In this document: positions 30,701-41,589 of the stretch, one piece after another
Layout of the letters: the number at the start of each line of letters is the position of its first letter
How positions within the stretch are numbered: the stretch's first letter is position 1
Assembly: GCA_948567375.1 (NCBI GenBank)
Contig: OX419760.1
Coordinates: 8,556,001-8,620,000, forward strand
Direction of reading: 5' to 3'
Length of the DNA stretch: 64,000 bases
Source of the DNA: Lunularia cruciata
Taxonomy: Eukaryota; Streptophyta; Marchantiopsida; Lunulariales; Lunulariaceae
The notes under the pieces: generated by a model
Database searches by the model: none
What the model was told of the DNA's origin: nothing
What the model saw: only the letters and a program-made list of their open reading frames with translations
Made by a program: the position numbers and the translations under genes

Positions 30701-32583
30701 ATAGGAGGTTCATCTTCTCATTTTCCAACAAGGCTTATGCATTGACCATCTACATGAAGAAGGGTGTAGATTACATGGTGATTTTGGAAGACAAGGAGGC
30801 TCTCAAAGCTTTTGAGGAGCTCAAGCAATCCCTTGTTGTAGCTCCAATTCTTGCTAAACCTGATTGGAGTAAACCTTTCATCCTCTACACTGATGCTTCT
30901 AATGTAGCTATAGGATGCACTCTTAGTCAATTAGACCAAGATGGGCATGATCATCCAATAGCTTATGCTAGTAGGCAGATAGTTTCAGCAGAGAAGAACT
31001 ACTCTGTCACGGAGAGAGAAGGGTTGGCAGTGATCTTTGGTCTCAAGAAGTTTAGACACTACTTGATTGGAGGGAAAGCCACCATTGTCACGGATCACAA
31101 GGCTTTGAAGTACATCTTCAACAAGCCTAATGTTGAAGGGAGACTAGCAAGGTGGATGATACTCTTGTCTGAGTATGACTACACCATTGAAGATAGGCCA
31201 GGAAAGAAACATGCAAATGCTGATTTATTATCTAGAGCCTATGATTATGATGGAGATGAGCCAGTGGATGATTCCTTCCCGGATGAGGAGCTCATGACAA
31301 TCTCAGTCACTCAAGAGGTTCCAATGGAGTACAAGGAGATTGTGGATTTTGTGACAAAAGGTAACTATCCAAAAGGGATGCATGCTAGGGAGAGGAAGGC
31401 CCTTGCAGCAAGATCTAGACCTTACACAATGGTGGAGGATATTCTTTTTCACCAAGGAGCAGATGGTCTACTTCGAAGAGCAATGGGTAAGGAAGAGTCT
31501 ATCCTACTCATAAAGGAGTTTCATGAAGGTTTAGTATGTGGAGGACACTTTGCAGGAAAGGTGACTGCTTTCAAGATTCTAGATGCAGGTTACCATTGGA
31601 GAGGGATTTTCAAGGATTGTCTTGATTATTGCAAAACTTGTCATGTTTGTCAAGCTTTTGCTAGAAAGTCTACATCCACTCCACCACTTAGATCAATTCC
31701 ATTGCTATGACCTTTTGAGAAGTGGGGAATTGATTTTGTAGGTCCTCTCAATAGAACCCCAAGGAACAATCGGTACATTGTGGTAGTTACTGATTACCTT
31801 ACCAAGTGGGTTGAGGCTAGACCATTGAGGGACAAGAATGAAGATGAAGTGGGTAGATTTCTTTATGAACGCATTATCACTAGGTTTGGATGCCCTTTGG
31901 AGTTGGTTTCTGATAGAGGAGGAGAGTTTACAGGAAGCATTACTACAGCCATGCTACAACATTTCTCTATCACACATAGAGTAACTACATCCTATAAGCC
32001 AAATTCCAATGGCTTGGCAGAGAGAACCAATCAGACCTTGTGCATGATGTTGGCCAAAGATGCAGAAATGGAGGGGGCTAAACATCATTGGGACAAGAGG
32101 ATTCATGCAGTTTTGTGGGAGTATAGGACAACCATGAAAACTTCCACTGGATATTCTCCATTTCAATTGGTGTATGGTATTGAGTCTACCTTACCTATTC
32201 ACTTTGATCTTCCTACCTTCCAAAGCATTCATAGGAGATTGAAGAAAGCACAAGGAGGTGATGCAGAGAAGTCAAGGAAGGATCAACTCATGGAGTTGGA
32301 AGAGGCAAGAGCAGTTGCTATGGTTTGAGTGGAGCAAGCCCAAAGGAAACAAAAGGAGAGCTATGATAAGAGGCAAGACAAGAAGAAGGTGGAGCCTTTC
32401 AAAGAAGGTGATTGGGTAATGTTGTTCGATTCAAGAGAGTGCAAAAGAAGTTTTTGCCTAAGTACTTTGGACCTTTCATAGTGGAGAAGGTGTGGGGCAA
32501 TTACACCTATGATCTCAAGGAGTTGGGAGGAAGATACTTTGATAGGATTAACCATGATAAGTTGAAGATGTACCATAGAAGGT
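27769..32583 (+). pseudogene. A2 gag-pol polyprotein (four stops, one frameshift)
   Basis: One frame runs from MWKLPVFFGKDREDVEAFV through the integrase. Gag capsid spans about residues 1-190. One knuckle (CFGCGGRGHIQRNC, about 28612) follows, then the protease (LVDGGSAVNAM near 29270, so the active-site loop is DGGS; LLLGRPWL). RT has PFGLCNAPATF and FIDDFCVYG near 30440. RNase H has YTDASNVAIG and TDHKALKYIF. The integrase has its zinc finger (HEGLVCGGHF...CKTCHVCQ) and core with GIDFVGP, VSDRGGEF and NGLAERTNQ. Stops are at 28471 (TAA), 29383, 31708 and 32326 (TGA). At 29383 the A3 copy still has CGA. A frameshift near 32430 breaks the C-terminus (KYFGPFIVEKVWGNYTYD). Confidence 0.92.
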
Positions 32584-32620
32584 AGAGAGACCTTCACTTT
32601 GAGGACAAAGTGAAAACTTA

Positions 32621-32633
32621 GTCCGGGGGTAAA
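32621..32633 (+). other. A2 polypurine tract
   Basis: GTCCGGGGGTAAA directly before the 3' LTR, where plus-strand DNA synthesis starts. A3 has the related GTACGGGGGTAAA on the minus strand (41569-41557). Confidence 0.65.
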
Positions 32634-33311
32634 TGCAACACCCATTTGTGCATGTGTGTGGTATTGTGATATTTAGCTTGGTATAGCAAGTACTTAAGAG
32701 ATATTATTTATATAGAGATAAAAGATGGTTCTATATTAGTCATGGTTAGCTAAAGTTAGTCATAGCTAAGATAGATGGGACCTTACTTTAGAGGAAGTAG
32801 AAAAGATGAGCACCACTATTTTGGATTTTAGTGTGTTGACTTGGTATTATTCCTAGGTGTTTGGCTTTGGGGAAAGAGTTGAGAACTCTTGGGCCCGCAA
32901 GCCTTTTTGTTTTGGATTCTTCTTTAGTCCAAGGATAGCCCATGTGAAGGAATCCTTGCTTTAGTGGTTGGGTCAAGATAAGGGGAATATGCCCATGTGA
33001 ATGGATATTCCTTTCTACTTTTTGACTTTACTTGACTTTTAGTCTAGTAACTTGAGTTACTACGGTAATTAGTAACTTTGGTATGTAACTATTTCACAAG
33101 TATATAAACAAGGGGTGAGGAGGTACTCATCATCCTTTCATTTGCAACTATCTCTCTCTCATTGAATTCTCTAGTGAGCAATGTCTTGAGTCTTGGAGTG
33201 TTAGCCTTGGAGGAGTATGATGGAGTTGGGATTCCTGCCTTCTTAGTCCATGGTGCGCTACCATAATAGCCATCAGAGGTTCATCTTGAGTGAGAGACAG
33301 GCCGGCTCACA
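32634..33311 (+). repeat. A2 3' LTR (678 bp)
   Basis: Starts TGCAACACCC (second base after TG changed from T to C) and ends CCGGCTCACA. TATATAAA at 33101-33108. Confidence 0.93.
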
Positions 33312-36300
33312 GGCCAGACCTTGAAATTTTGAAAGTTGAGACACGCTCCACCAAGAAGAAGCGTGATCCCAAAGAACTGAGTACGACCTCGTCGTCTTCC
33401 CGAAAGGCAAAGAGACAGCGCCCAAAAGCAATTCTTTCGGCCAAGGAGGAAAAGATCCTTGCAAAAGCTAAAGCTAAAGCCTTGCAGAAAGAATTAATGG
33501 AGGCATTACTCAGGGCTCGGGAACTGAGTTTGGAAGAAGAGACGAAGACGAAGTCTCCAATTTTTCCGGCGGACATCCGATCCGAAGTAAAGGGTCTGAT
33601 TCAAGCCGAGGTAGGCCAACCCGAGGAAGCTCGGGTTAAGGCCATCAGCAAGCCCATCACCATTTTGAAGCGTCCCGAAGTCAAGAGGGAGCATGGAGAG
33701 TCCACGGACTCAAAGCCAAAGACGAAGATGGTCAAATTGGGAGGAGTTCCCCAATATGATATTGTAGCCGACTTGGCCACCACAAATGCCAATGTTACAT
33801 TTAAGCAATTGTGGGAAGATAACAAGCTATACAAGAGACAGCTTAATTCGGCTCTCAAGAAGGTGAGGTCGATGTCAAAGAAGGACCTACCTGCTATCTA
33901 TCGTATTGAACAAGAAGATTTGGGATCTCCCGAGGTAGACGCGGAGATTGCAGGTTGCATGATCACATCGATACCCATTGACTCTGGGTCCGGTATGAAT
34001 GTCATGACTGAAGATATTGCGAATCGACTCGGGTATCATACGTTTGAACCAACACCCCGAGTTTTGAAGTTTGCAGACCAAACTAGGAGACGGCCCTTGG
34101 GCATGTTGTTGAACATTACCACGATCATTGGAGGGGTACCCTTCAAGTTGAATTACATCGTGTTGCGGCCAGTAACAAAAACTGGTTACCCTTTGTTGAT
34201 CGGCAGACCCTGGTTGTATAGTGCCCAAGTTGTAGTGGATTGGCATTAGCAGAAGTTAAGATTCAAGGACATTTCATCCAAGGATCAGAAGCTGGTGACT
34301 GTGAGTTGGACAAAGGTTCCCCATCTCGGGGAAACAAGTTCGTCAAAAGAGGAGGACGAGTCCGAAGATTCATCGTCTTCGTCTTCAGACAAATCCGAAG
34401 AAGAAGTCCAAGTTAATTACTTGGAATGCTACGAGGTAGAGGCTGACGACGAAGATCCATATGACCTCGCCTCAGGTGAACCTGACTTGGAGGGAGGGGG
34501 TTTGATGGCCGCTCGCCTCGGGATAAGCCAAGTAAGCCACGTTGAAGGAGTCATCAACCCTGATGACTGTCAAGAGGTGTTACTCACTGAAGGAAAAATT
34601 TTAAAAATCTCAAAGACAGTTACTTCGAAGGAGTTGGCAGGATACACTGCCCTGTTTATAGAATTCCAGGATGTATTTGCCTGGTCGATTGATCAAATGC
34701 CGGGTATTCCATGAGAATTTGGAAAACACCGGATTGATTTGATTGAAGGTGCAGTTCCGGTTCGGCAGCGACAATACCGCCTGAACCCGAAGTACTCGCT
34801 CTTGGTAAAAGATGAAATCGATAAGTACTTAGGGGCCGGAATCATCTTCCCTATCTTAAGCAGTGAATGGGTCTCCCCCATTATCATTGTCCCAAAGAAG
34901 AAAACAGGGAAGATCCGAGTGTGCCAAGACTTCCGAAAATTGAACGCAGTCACAAGGAAAGATCATCATCCCTTGCCTTTTACCGATACAATCTTAGATC
35001 AGGTAGCTGGGCATCCTTGTTATAGTTTTCTCGATGGATTTTCAGGGTACAATCAAGTATCCATTTGAGAAGAAGACAAGGATAAAACTACATTCACGAC
35101 CAATTGGAGCACTTTCGCTTACAATCAAATGCCCTTTGGGTTGTGTAATGCTCCCGCTACTTTCCAGCGGATGATGAATTCGATCTTCAAAGATTTCTTG
35201 CGCAAATTTGTCGAAGTTTTTATTGATGACTTTTGTGTGTTTGGACAACGGGATGTACATAGAGATTACCTTCGCCAAACGTTTGAAAGGTGTCGTTTTG
35301 CCGGCTTGTCATTACACCCGGAGAAATGCTTCTTTGCAATGAAGGAGGGAATTCTTTTGGGGCATCGGGTGTCAAGCCGAGGTATTGAAGTCGATGTTGA
35401 GAAGGTTAAAATAATCGCAGCTTTGGAATCCCTAAAGAACATCCGGGAGCTGAGAGCCTTCTTGGGACATGTTGGATATTACAGACGCTTTGTGTCAAAC
35501 TATGCAGTGCTTGCTGCACCACTTACAAAGCTTCTGAAGAAATCCGAAGACTATCTGTGGGAAGCACATCAAGAAGAAGCCTTCCAGGTGTTGAAGAAGA
35601 AACTGGTTGAAGCACCAGTCATGAGGGCCCCAAATTGGGACGTCCCTTTTCATGTGTATGTGGACACTTCGTCCATGGCCATCGGGGTTGTCTTAAGTCA
35701 GAAGGACGAGAAGAAGAAAGACTACCCGGTGTATTATGCCAGCCGACAACTTTCAGTTTCTGAAAAGAATTATTCGACGAAAAAAAGAGAAGCACTTGGA
35801 ATGGTGTATGCCTGCAAGAAATTTTGGCATTATTTGTTGGGGTATGAGTTTGTCTTCTATGTTGACCATTATGCATTGCAACATCTGGTCAAGAAGGCAG
35901 ATTTATCGGGACGAATTGCAAGATGGATCTTGTTATTACAAGAGTTCACGTATACTGTACAAGTGAGGAAGGGAGCTTCGCATTCGAATGCGGACTTCCT
36001 GTCCAGGTTAGACACTCAAGACCAGGAGTGGGAAATTGACGATCGGTTCCCTGACGAAGAGTTGTATCACTTATCAGCAATGAGAAGTACGAGGTATGCA
36101 GATGAATATAATTATCTGAATACTCTCCATTGTCCTAAGGGGATGGATCCGGAACAGCGGGCAGTCTTTCTCCAAAAAATGGGGCCGTACCAGCTTAAAC
36201 ACAACATTTTATTTAAGATGGGCGAAGACGAAGTACTTCGGTGATGCTTGGAGTCATACGAAGTAGGAGGAGTAATTGAATCTTTACACTCCGAGGCATC

Positions 36301-37398
36301 GGGTGGACACTATGCTCTGAAGAATACTGTAAAGAAAATTCTTTCGGCAGGGTATTGGTGGCCTACAATGTACAAAGATGTACATGCTCATATTCAAAGC
36401 TGTGATGCGTGTCAGAGAACGGGGAGGCCGACGGCCACTTCTCAATGGCCTTTGAAACCAATTTTGCCTTTGGCCCCCTTTGAGAAATGGGGGATTGATT
36501 TTGTGGGTCCCATTCAACCAGTGACCCGAGTCACAAGAAAGCACTATATTTTGGTTTGCACTAATTACGCTACCAAGATGGTTGAAGCGGAAGCAACTCG
36601 CAGAGATGATGCTGAAATTGTGGCGGAATTTTTCTTTTGAAACATCATCTCCCAATATGGGTGTCCTCTGGAATTGGTCAGTGACCAAGGAACACATTTT
36701 TTGAACTCTGTAATGGAGGAGTTAACCAAGTATTTTCAGATTAAACATTGGAAGAAGACTTCTTATAACCCAAAAGTGAATGGCTTAACGGAAAAGCGAA
36801 TGGGTTACTTTGTAAAATTTTGAATAAGGTGACTGTCAATTATGCCTATGACTGGGATACAAAATTACCAGCCACGTTATGGGCCTATCGGACGACAGAG
36901 AAGATTACAACCAAAAAAACCCCATACTTCTTGACATATGGCTTGCATCCCATACTGCCAGTTGAATTTGAAGTTCCGACTTATCGAGTCCTGTGCGAAG
37001 AACGAATGTCGGAAGAGGAAAGTCAGGATCTTCGGATTCATCAACTGATGTGGTTAGAAGAGAAAAGAGACGATGCAATGCAAACCACGAAAGAAGTACA
37101 AGCACAGAGGAAAGTCAGGCACGATCAGAGAATCAAGCCTGTGACTGTACGAGAAGGGGATTTGGTTTTGTTATATGATAATCGCCAAATATTTTTTCCA
37201 GGCAAGTTGCATTTGAGATGGATGGGTCCCTATCGAGTTCGTCATCTTTACAAAAATGGATCCATGCAACTCGTCGATTTGGAAGGTAATCCTTTTGCCA
37301 CTCGAGTAAACGGGTGGAGAGTTCGGAGATATTGGACCATAGACTCGGAAGTTCCTAAGACACCCAAGATTTATGTTCGCGGGGACGCTCACATTTGA
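33312..37398 (+). pseudogene. Element B pol (3' part of gag-pol)
   Basis: Continues the gag frame after A2. A Lys-rich linker leads to the protease (IPIDSGSGMNVM, about 33973; LLIGRPWL), an acidic linker, and RT (VSPIIIVPKKK, PFGLCNAPATFQRMM, FIDDFCVFG near 35220). RNase H follows (VYVDTSSMAIG), then the integrase zinc finger (HSEASGGHYA...CDACQR) and core (GIDFVGP, LVSDQGTHF, NGLTEK), and the C-terminal domain (KLHLRWMGPYRVRHL) to a TGA at 37396. Stops: TAG 34247 and TGA near 34712, 35066, 36242 and 36638, all explained by a C-to-T change. A 1-bp frameshift lies near 36795. No chromodomain or envelope-like ORF is seen before the polypurine tract. Confidence 0.92.
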
Positions 37399-37409
37399 GG
37401 GAGGGAGTA
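37396..37409 (+). other. Element B polypurine tract
   Basis: TGAGGGAGGGAGTA immediately before the 3' LTR; it also contains the stop codon of pol. Confidence 0.75.
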
Positions 37410-40400
37410 TGTGGTGCCCACATTTTTTGTTTTTTTCAAAATAAAGGAGAAGAACTGTATAGAGAAGTCGGATTGCGCCTGTATGGCCGAAGAAGACGAA
37501 GAAAACTGTCTTCGGGGTGAAACCCGAAGTAAAGTGACTTCAGGTCATAAGGCGAAGTACTCTGAAATGCCGTGTCAGCATACAATACGAAGTAAATTGT
37601 CTTCGGCTCGGGGGGAGCTCAACCCGAGGCAAAGACAGTCTAACAACCTTTCATCGGGGTGAGAAATTCAAGAAGGGGCCGTTTCAAAATTGGCGGCTCA
37701 TATGCACGAAGGTGGGGTGACAATGACAGGTGCATGCCGGAGGTGTGATTTCTCGGTAGAAACTCAAAGCGACGGAAGACGAAGAAGTGCAACTCTATAA
37801 AAATCAAAACTGCAACGACAAAATGTCGAGCAATTTTCCTTCGCCGTTGAGGAGTCGTCTTGTAGGTGATCGGGGAAAGGGAAATAGAGTTGGACTTGTG
37901 TTAGTGCGTAAGGGAGAAGTCGAGAGAGAGAAATCGAGAGACCAAAAGAAAGCAGAAGAGATGGGAGGAGGGAAGAAGAACTCCGAATTTGCAATGAGAA
38001 ATCATGCAATTCGGAGATTAGATATAGTAGCGAGGATCGAAGTCTTGAGCCGACTTCAGATCACTTTTCTGGCATGGAACTGGAACGTAAGTTTTCCAGG
38101 ATTCATGACAGAAATCATCGGGAGTAAATGTCTCGATGGTCCCGAGGAAGAAGGGAAGAGAGGAAATCCGGCTTGCTGGACAGAGTCGGATTGGAGACTC
38201 GTACTCGAGAAGGAGGCAAGCTCGGAGCAGGAAGCCACGTTCTTGGGGAAAGGAGAGATAGCCCAAGAAACGCAAGAGGTGAGAGATGCCTTCTCGTCGA
38301 AGAGGACGAAGAATGGGTATAAAGTTGAGAGCTATAAGGACCCAGTGAGGAGAGGAATTGTGAGTGCACTAATGGCCCTCCTGAAGCCGGAGAGAACTAC
38401 CTATGTGATGAAACACCAAGCGGTGTTCTTTCACAAGTTATTTGCAGGAGAACCGATAAATTGGGCAAGGTGCTTTCACGGAAGAACGAGGCAGATGGTG
38501 TGGAATCTGCGGGATAAGTTGCCTCCACACTACATCGTACCATTTGTAGCCCATTTTTACCTTGGGTTAAATCTGCTCAATGTGGCTGAGCGTAATCGAA
38601 TGGTGTCTCATTTCCATCCTGATTTGAGAAGAGAAGTCGACGCGGAGGAGCAGCAATACATTCTCCAAATCCGGAGCACAGATGATTACTACGCGAAGAC
38701 AGGGAAGAATGTGGAGGTCGTTGAAAGTACCCCGACGAAGAAGAGAACTCGGCAAGCAGGAGCTAAAGAAAGCAAGAAACCTCGGAAGATGCAGAAAAAT
38801 AACCTGAGGCGAGGAATGGTGGTGATTGAGTCGGAGGATGAAGACTCAGAAGGCGAAGCTAAGCTCAAGATGGAGGACTCGGACCGTGAGGAGGAACCTG
38901 AGCTGACATTGCAAAGTGGAGATTCGAGCAGTGACAGTGAGGAAGGAGGAGAGATGACATCGGTACCAGCGGCTGAAGAATACAAAGAAGAAATGCAAGC
39001 CGAGGTAGACACCGAAGACAATGCGGCGCTGGAAGATGAAGTACCAGTGTGCGAGGAGAAGAAGATTGCAGTACAGCGAGGAATTCGCTCGAGACGTAAG
39101 GCGAAGTGTGAAGCGGGACCGAGTAGAGTGAAGGAAGAGGTAGAAGGGAGCTCGGGCAGTGAGGCATCGATTCCGATACGAAGACTCCAGAGAAGAAGGC
39201 GAGTATTGGGAGAACATGAAGAAGGAAGAGAGACCACTCCGCAGGAGGACAAAGGTATCAGTAATGGAGTAGATTACCTACAGATGGTAGTATGCCCGCT
39301 GTTGGTGAAGATGGAGAAGAAGAAGAAGGAGATGCAGTCTACTTGTCCAGAGGTAAAAACTGTGTTGCAGGTCTTATCAAGATTGGAAGAAGAAAACTCG
39401 GAGTTAAAGAAGAGTATAACCCGAGGAGAGGAAGAGAGAGAAGTACTGCGAGCAGAAGTAGTCAAGAGGAGTCAGGTAATCAAAGACATGAAGAGAGAAG
39501 TGAGTTATCGAGAAGATCTTGCAAGGAAGAGTGACATTGCAAGGGAGAGACAGGTAGCGGAGCATGAAATCTTGAAGCAGCAGTTTGCTGATTCAAGAGT
39601 CAAACTCATCCATGCTATGGCGAGGGTAGCATCGAAGGATCAAGAGCTTGATCGAGTGATGGAGAGTATGGAGGAGAAAAAGCAACTCTGGCAGCGAGAG
39701 TTGGCTGCGAGATATAGAGAAGAAGAGAGATTACGAGACTTACTTCGTAATCAGGAAGAGAAGATTGCACAGAAGGAGAAAGAGAAGGAAGCGGTGAAGG
39801 CTGAATTCGAAGAAGAATTGGCGATGTACAGAGAAGAATGGCTTGCAGATCGGGAACGAGAAAGGAAGACAAGATTGGAGCCATTGCAGGAGATAGTCCT
39901 CAGGGTAAACGCAATGTTAAGTACAGAGGCCAGCGTTCAAATTGAAGAAGCGCGTCTGCATGAGTTGAAGTTGTTGGTGCAGGAGACAAGGCAAAGATAA
40001 GTGAAAGATACAGATTTGAATGCCTTGTTGATTAAATTGAGAACTCATGTAGATAGGAAGATCTTAGAAGTAGAAGACAATATCGCGATTAGATTAGACT
40101 TAGTGAGAATAGAGTTAGAAAAGCTTCGGCGGGATGTTAAAGCAAAACCCAAAGTAGATAACATCGGGATCCAAATGTCTTCGGAGTTGCCCTCAGAGAC
40201 ATTAGAGAAGAGTGGGTCGAAGGATGAGGAGTTAGATAGATTACCCACTAGTGCAATTTCAGATCAGGAAAGAGAATTGCTGGATCTGGTAGAAGATGTA
40301 GGAGTTGTGAAACCCGAGGACAGAATAGTAGGAAGTAAAATTACTTCGGGTTCGGGTTTGAAAGCCAAGGAAGAAGTAGACATCGGATCGGATTAGTAAC

Positions 40401-41189
40401 CGATTTGAGATTTGAAGGGGCAGATATGAAAGGTTGCATTGTTATTTCAGATCTGTAGGTTAGAACAGTTGTTGTAGAACGGTATAGTTGTTAGAACTGT
40501 CGATTTGATCACTATTTAAGAGTGGCATTCGCAGGAAATTGTTATTCAGTGCTCATTATTTCTGAGAATAGATAAAGCGAAGTGCTGTGAAGCAGTGCTC
40601 GTCGCTTGAGCTTGATTCCGAGTATCAACTTTGTAATTGTGTTTGTGAGTGTTTGGAGAAATTCAAAGTGCAAGTCAGAGTGCTTGTTGGATGTTGGATT
40701 CCACAGCCTTGATCTTCATTCTGTGTGTCTGATCCTGAGTGAAGTGCAATGGAAGCAATGCCTTGATAGATCTGAGAGGAATTGTAGTGTTGGTAGTATT
40801 CTGCATTTGGGAGTGCAGGGCTAAGTTGATGTGAAGCAATTTCAATCGAGGAAGTTGTGCCTTCAATGGAAGGGTGGAACACAATTCTGAGGCGAAGTCG
40901 TTTTGTAGTGAAGTGCCATTTTCGGGAGAGCCTGAATCATCACAATCAAGATTGTTTGGAAAGATTTGATGGAGTTGTGATTATGGAGTGTTAATTTGTG
41001 ACAAGACTACGAGTCAGTGCTTGTTACTCTCTTCTGGGTGTGGTTTCTACCTAAGAGACTAAAGAAGGACTCAAGAAGAACTGAAATTGTTACTTTGCTT
41101 CGTATTTGGACATTTCTGACTCGTATCTCTGTGGGAATGAACTTTACTTACCCGATTACCGCAAAAGTGATATTTGCCGGGTTGTCACA
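37410..41189 (+). repeat. Element B 3' LTR (3780 bp)
   Basis: Same layout as the 5' LTR: palindrome cluster, TATA box near 37796, ORF 37823-40396, second TATA-like box 40513-40520, and end GGGTTGTCACA followed by the target duplication CTGAG. Confidence 0.93.
37823..40396 (+). CDS. LTR-encoded coiled-coil protein of element B (one internal stop)
   Basis: ORF of 858 codons on the sense strand wholly inside the LTR, interrupted only by TAA at 39998 (the 5' LTR has CAA there). Start taken at MSSNFPSPL, the first ATG shared by both LTRs after the TATA box. Residues 1-90 are basic. About 95-275 look globular, with WNWNVSFPGFM, VESYKDPVRRGIVSALMALL (near 166), KLFAGEPINWARCF (near 213) and FYLGLNLLNVAERNR (near 245). 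Residues 310-340 are Lys/Arg-rich, 336-415 are very acidic (ESEDEDSEGEA), about 490-780 form a long coiled coil (Glu/Lys/Arg-rich heptads), and the tail is acidic. No signal peptide or membrane segment. It is not gag, pol or env. The block around KLFAGEPINWA faintly recalls plant-transposon-associated domains found near Athila/Tat elements, but I cannot confirm this. Related relics lie at 12500-15892. Confidence 0.8.
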
Positions 41190-41194
41190 CTGAG

Positions 41195-41215
41195 TGAGAG
41201 ACAGGCCGGCTCACA
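41195..41215 (+). repeat. Family A LTR (A1), last 21 bp after the B insertion
   Basis: TGAGAGACAGGCCGGCTCAC plus A, the end of the LTR begun at 18982. Immediately afterwards (41216) an A-family LTR starts on the opposite strand. Confidence 0.85.
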
Positions 41216-41556
41216 GACCCAACTATTAAGTCAAGGATTCCTTCACATGGGCTTTCCTTAGACTAGAAAAGAATCCAAAACAAAAAGGCTTGCGGGCCCA
41301 AGAGTTCTCAACTCTTTCTTCAAAGCCAAACACCTAAGAATAATATCAAGTCAACACACTAGAACCCAAAATAGTGGTGCTCATCTTTTCCACTTCCTCT
41401 AAAGTAAGGTCTCTTCTATCTTAGCTATGACTTACTTTAGCTAATCATGACTAATGTAAAATGGTCCTTTATCTCTATATAAATAATATCTCTCAAGTAC
41501 TTGTAATACCAAGCTAAATATCACAATATCATACATATGCACAAATGGGTGTTACA
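41216..41556 (-). repeat. A3 3' LTR, truncated (341 bp)
   Basis: Minus-strand LTR start TGTAACACCC at 41556. It breaks off at 41216 at the point corresponding to 47757 in the 5' LTR. Polypurine tract GTACGGGGGTAAA at 41569-41557. Confidence 0.85.
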
Positions 41557-41589
41557 TTTACCCCCGTACTAAGTTTTCACTTTGTCCTC

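Larger units (their letters stand above)
25504..33311 (+). mobile_element. Complete family A gypsy element (A2) nested in B
   Basis: LTRs at 25504-26182 and 32634-33311, primer site, leader ORFs, single-frame gag-pol and polypurine tract. GGCC flanks both ends and fits a 4-bp target duplication, because removing one copy restores the B gag frame. The LTRs differ at 9 of about 679 positions (98.7% identity by my count), so it is the youngest insertion here. Gag-pol carries four stops and a late frameshift, yet all catalytic motifs are present. Non-chromovirus gypsy; no chromodomain seen. Confidence 0.93.
19650..41189 (+). mobile_element. Large Ty3/gypsy element B with protein-coding LTRs
   Basis: Two direct LTRs (19650-23427 and 37410-41189, about 3.78 kb each) flank a tRNA-Asp-like primer site, a single-frame gag-pol and a polypurine tract. 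The element is bordered by a perfect 5-bp target duplication CTGAG (19645-19649 and 41190-41194). Removing the A2 insertion (25504-33311) leaves about 13.7 kb. There is no chromodomain after the integrase. The primer site and long LTRs suggest the non-chromovirus (Tat/Athila-like, OTA) side of plant gypsy elements. Gag-pol has six or more stops and a frameshift, so this copy is inactive. Confidence 0.9.

Noticed and set aside
37250-37398. Chromodomain at the integrase C-terminus of B
   Set aside because: After the WMGPYRVRHL and WRVRRYW segments only about 20 residues remain and none resemble a chromodomain.
19650-41189. Element B considered as an endogenous pararetrovirus
   Set aside because: It has LTRs, a target duplication, an integrase and a polypurine tract, and no movement or coat-protein genes; it is an LTR retrotransposon.
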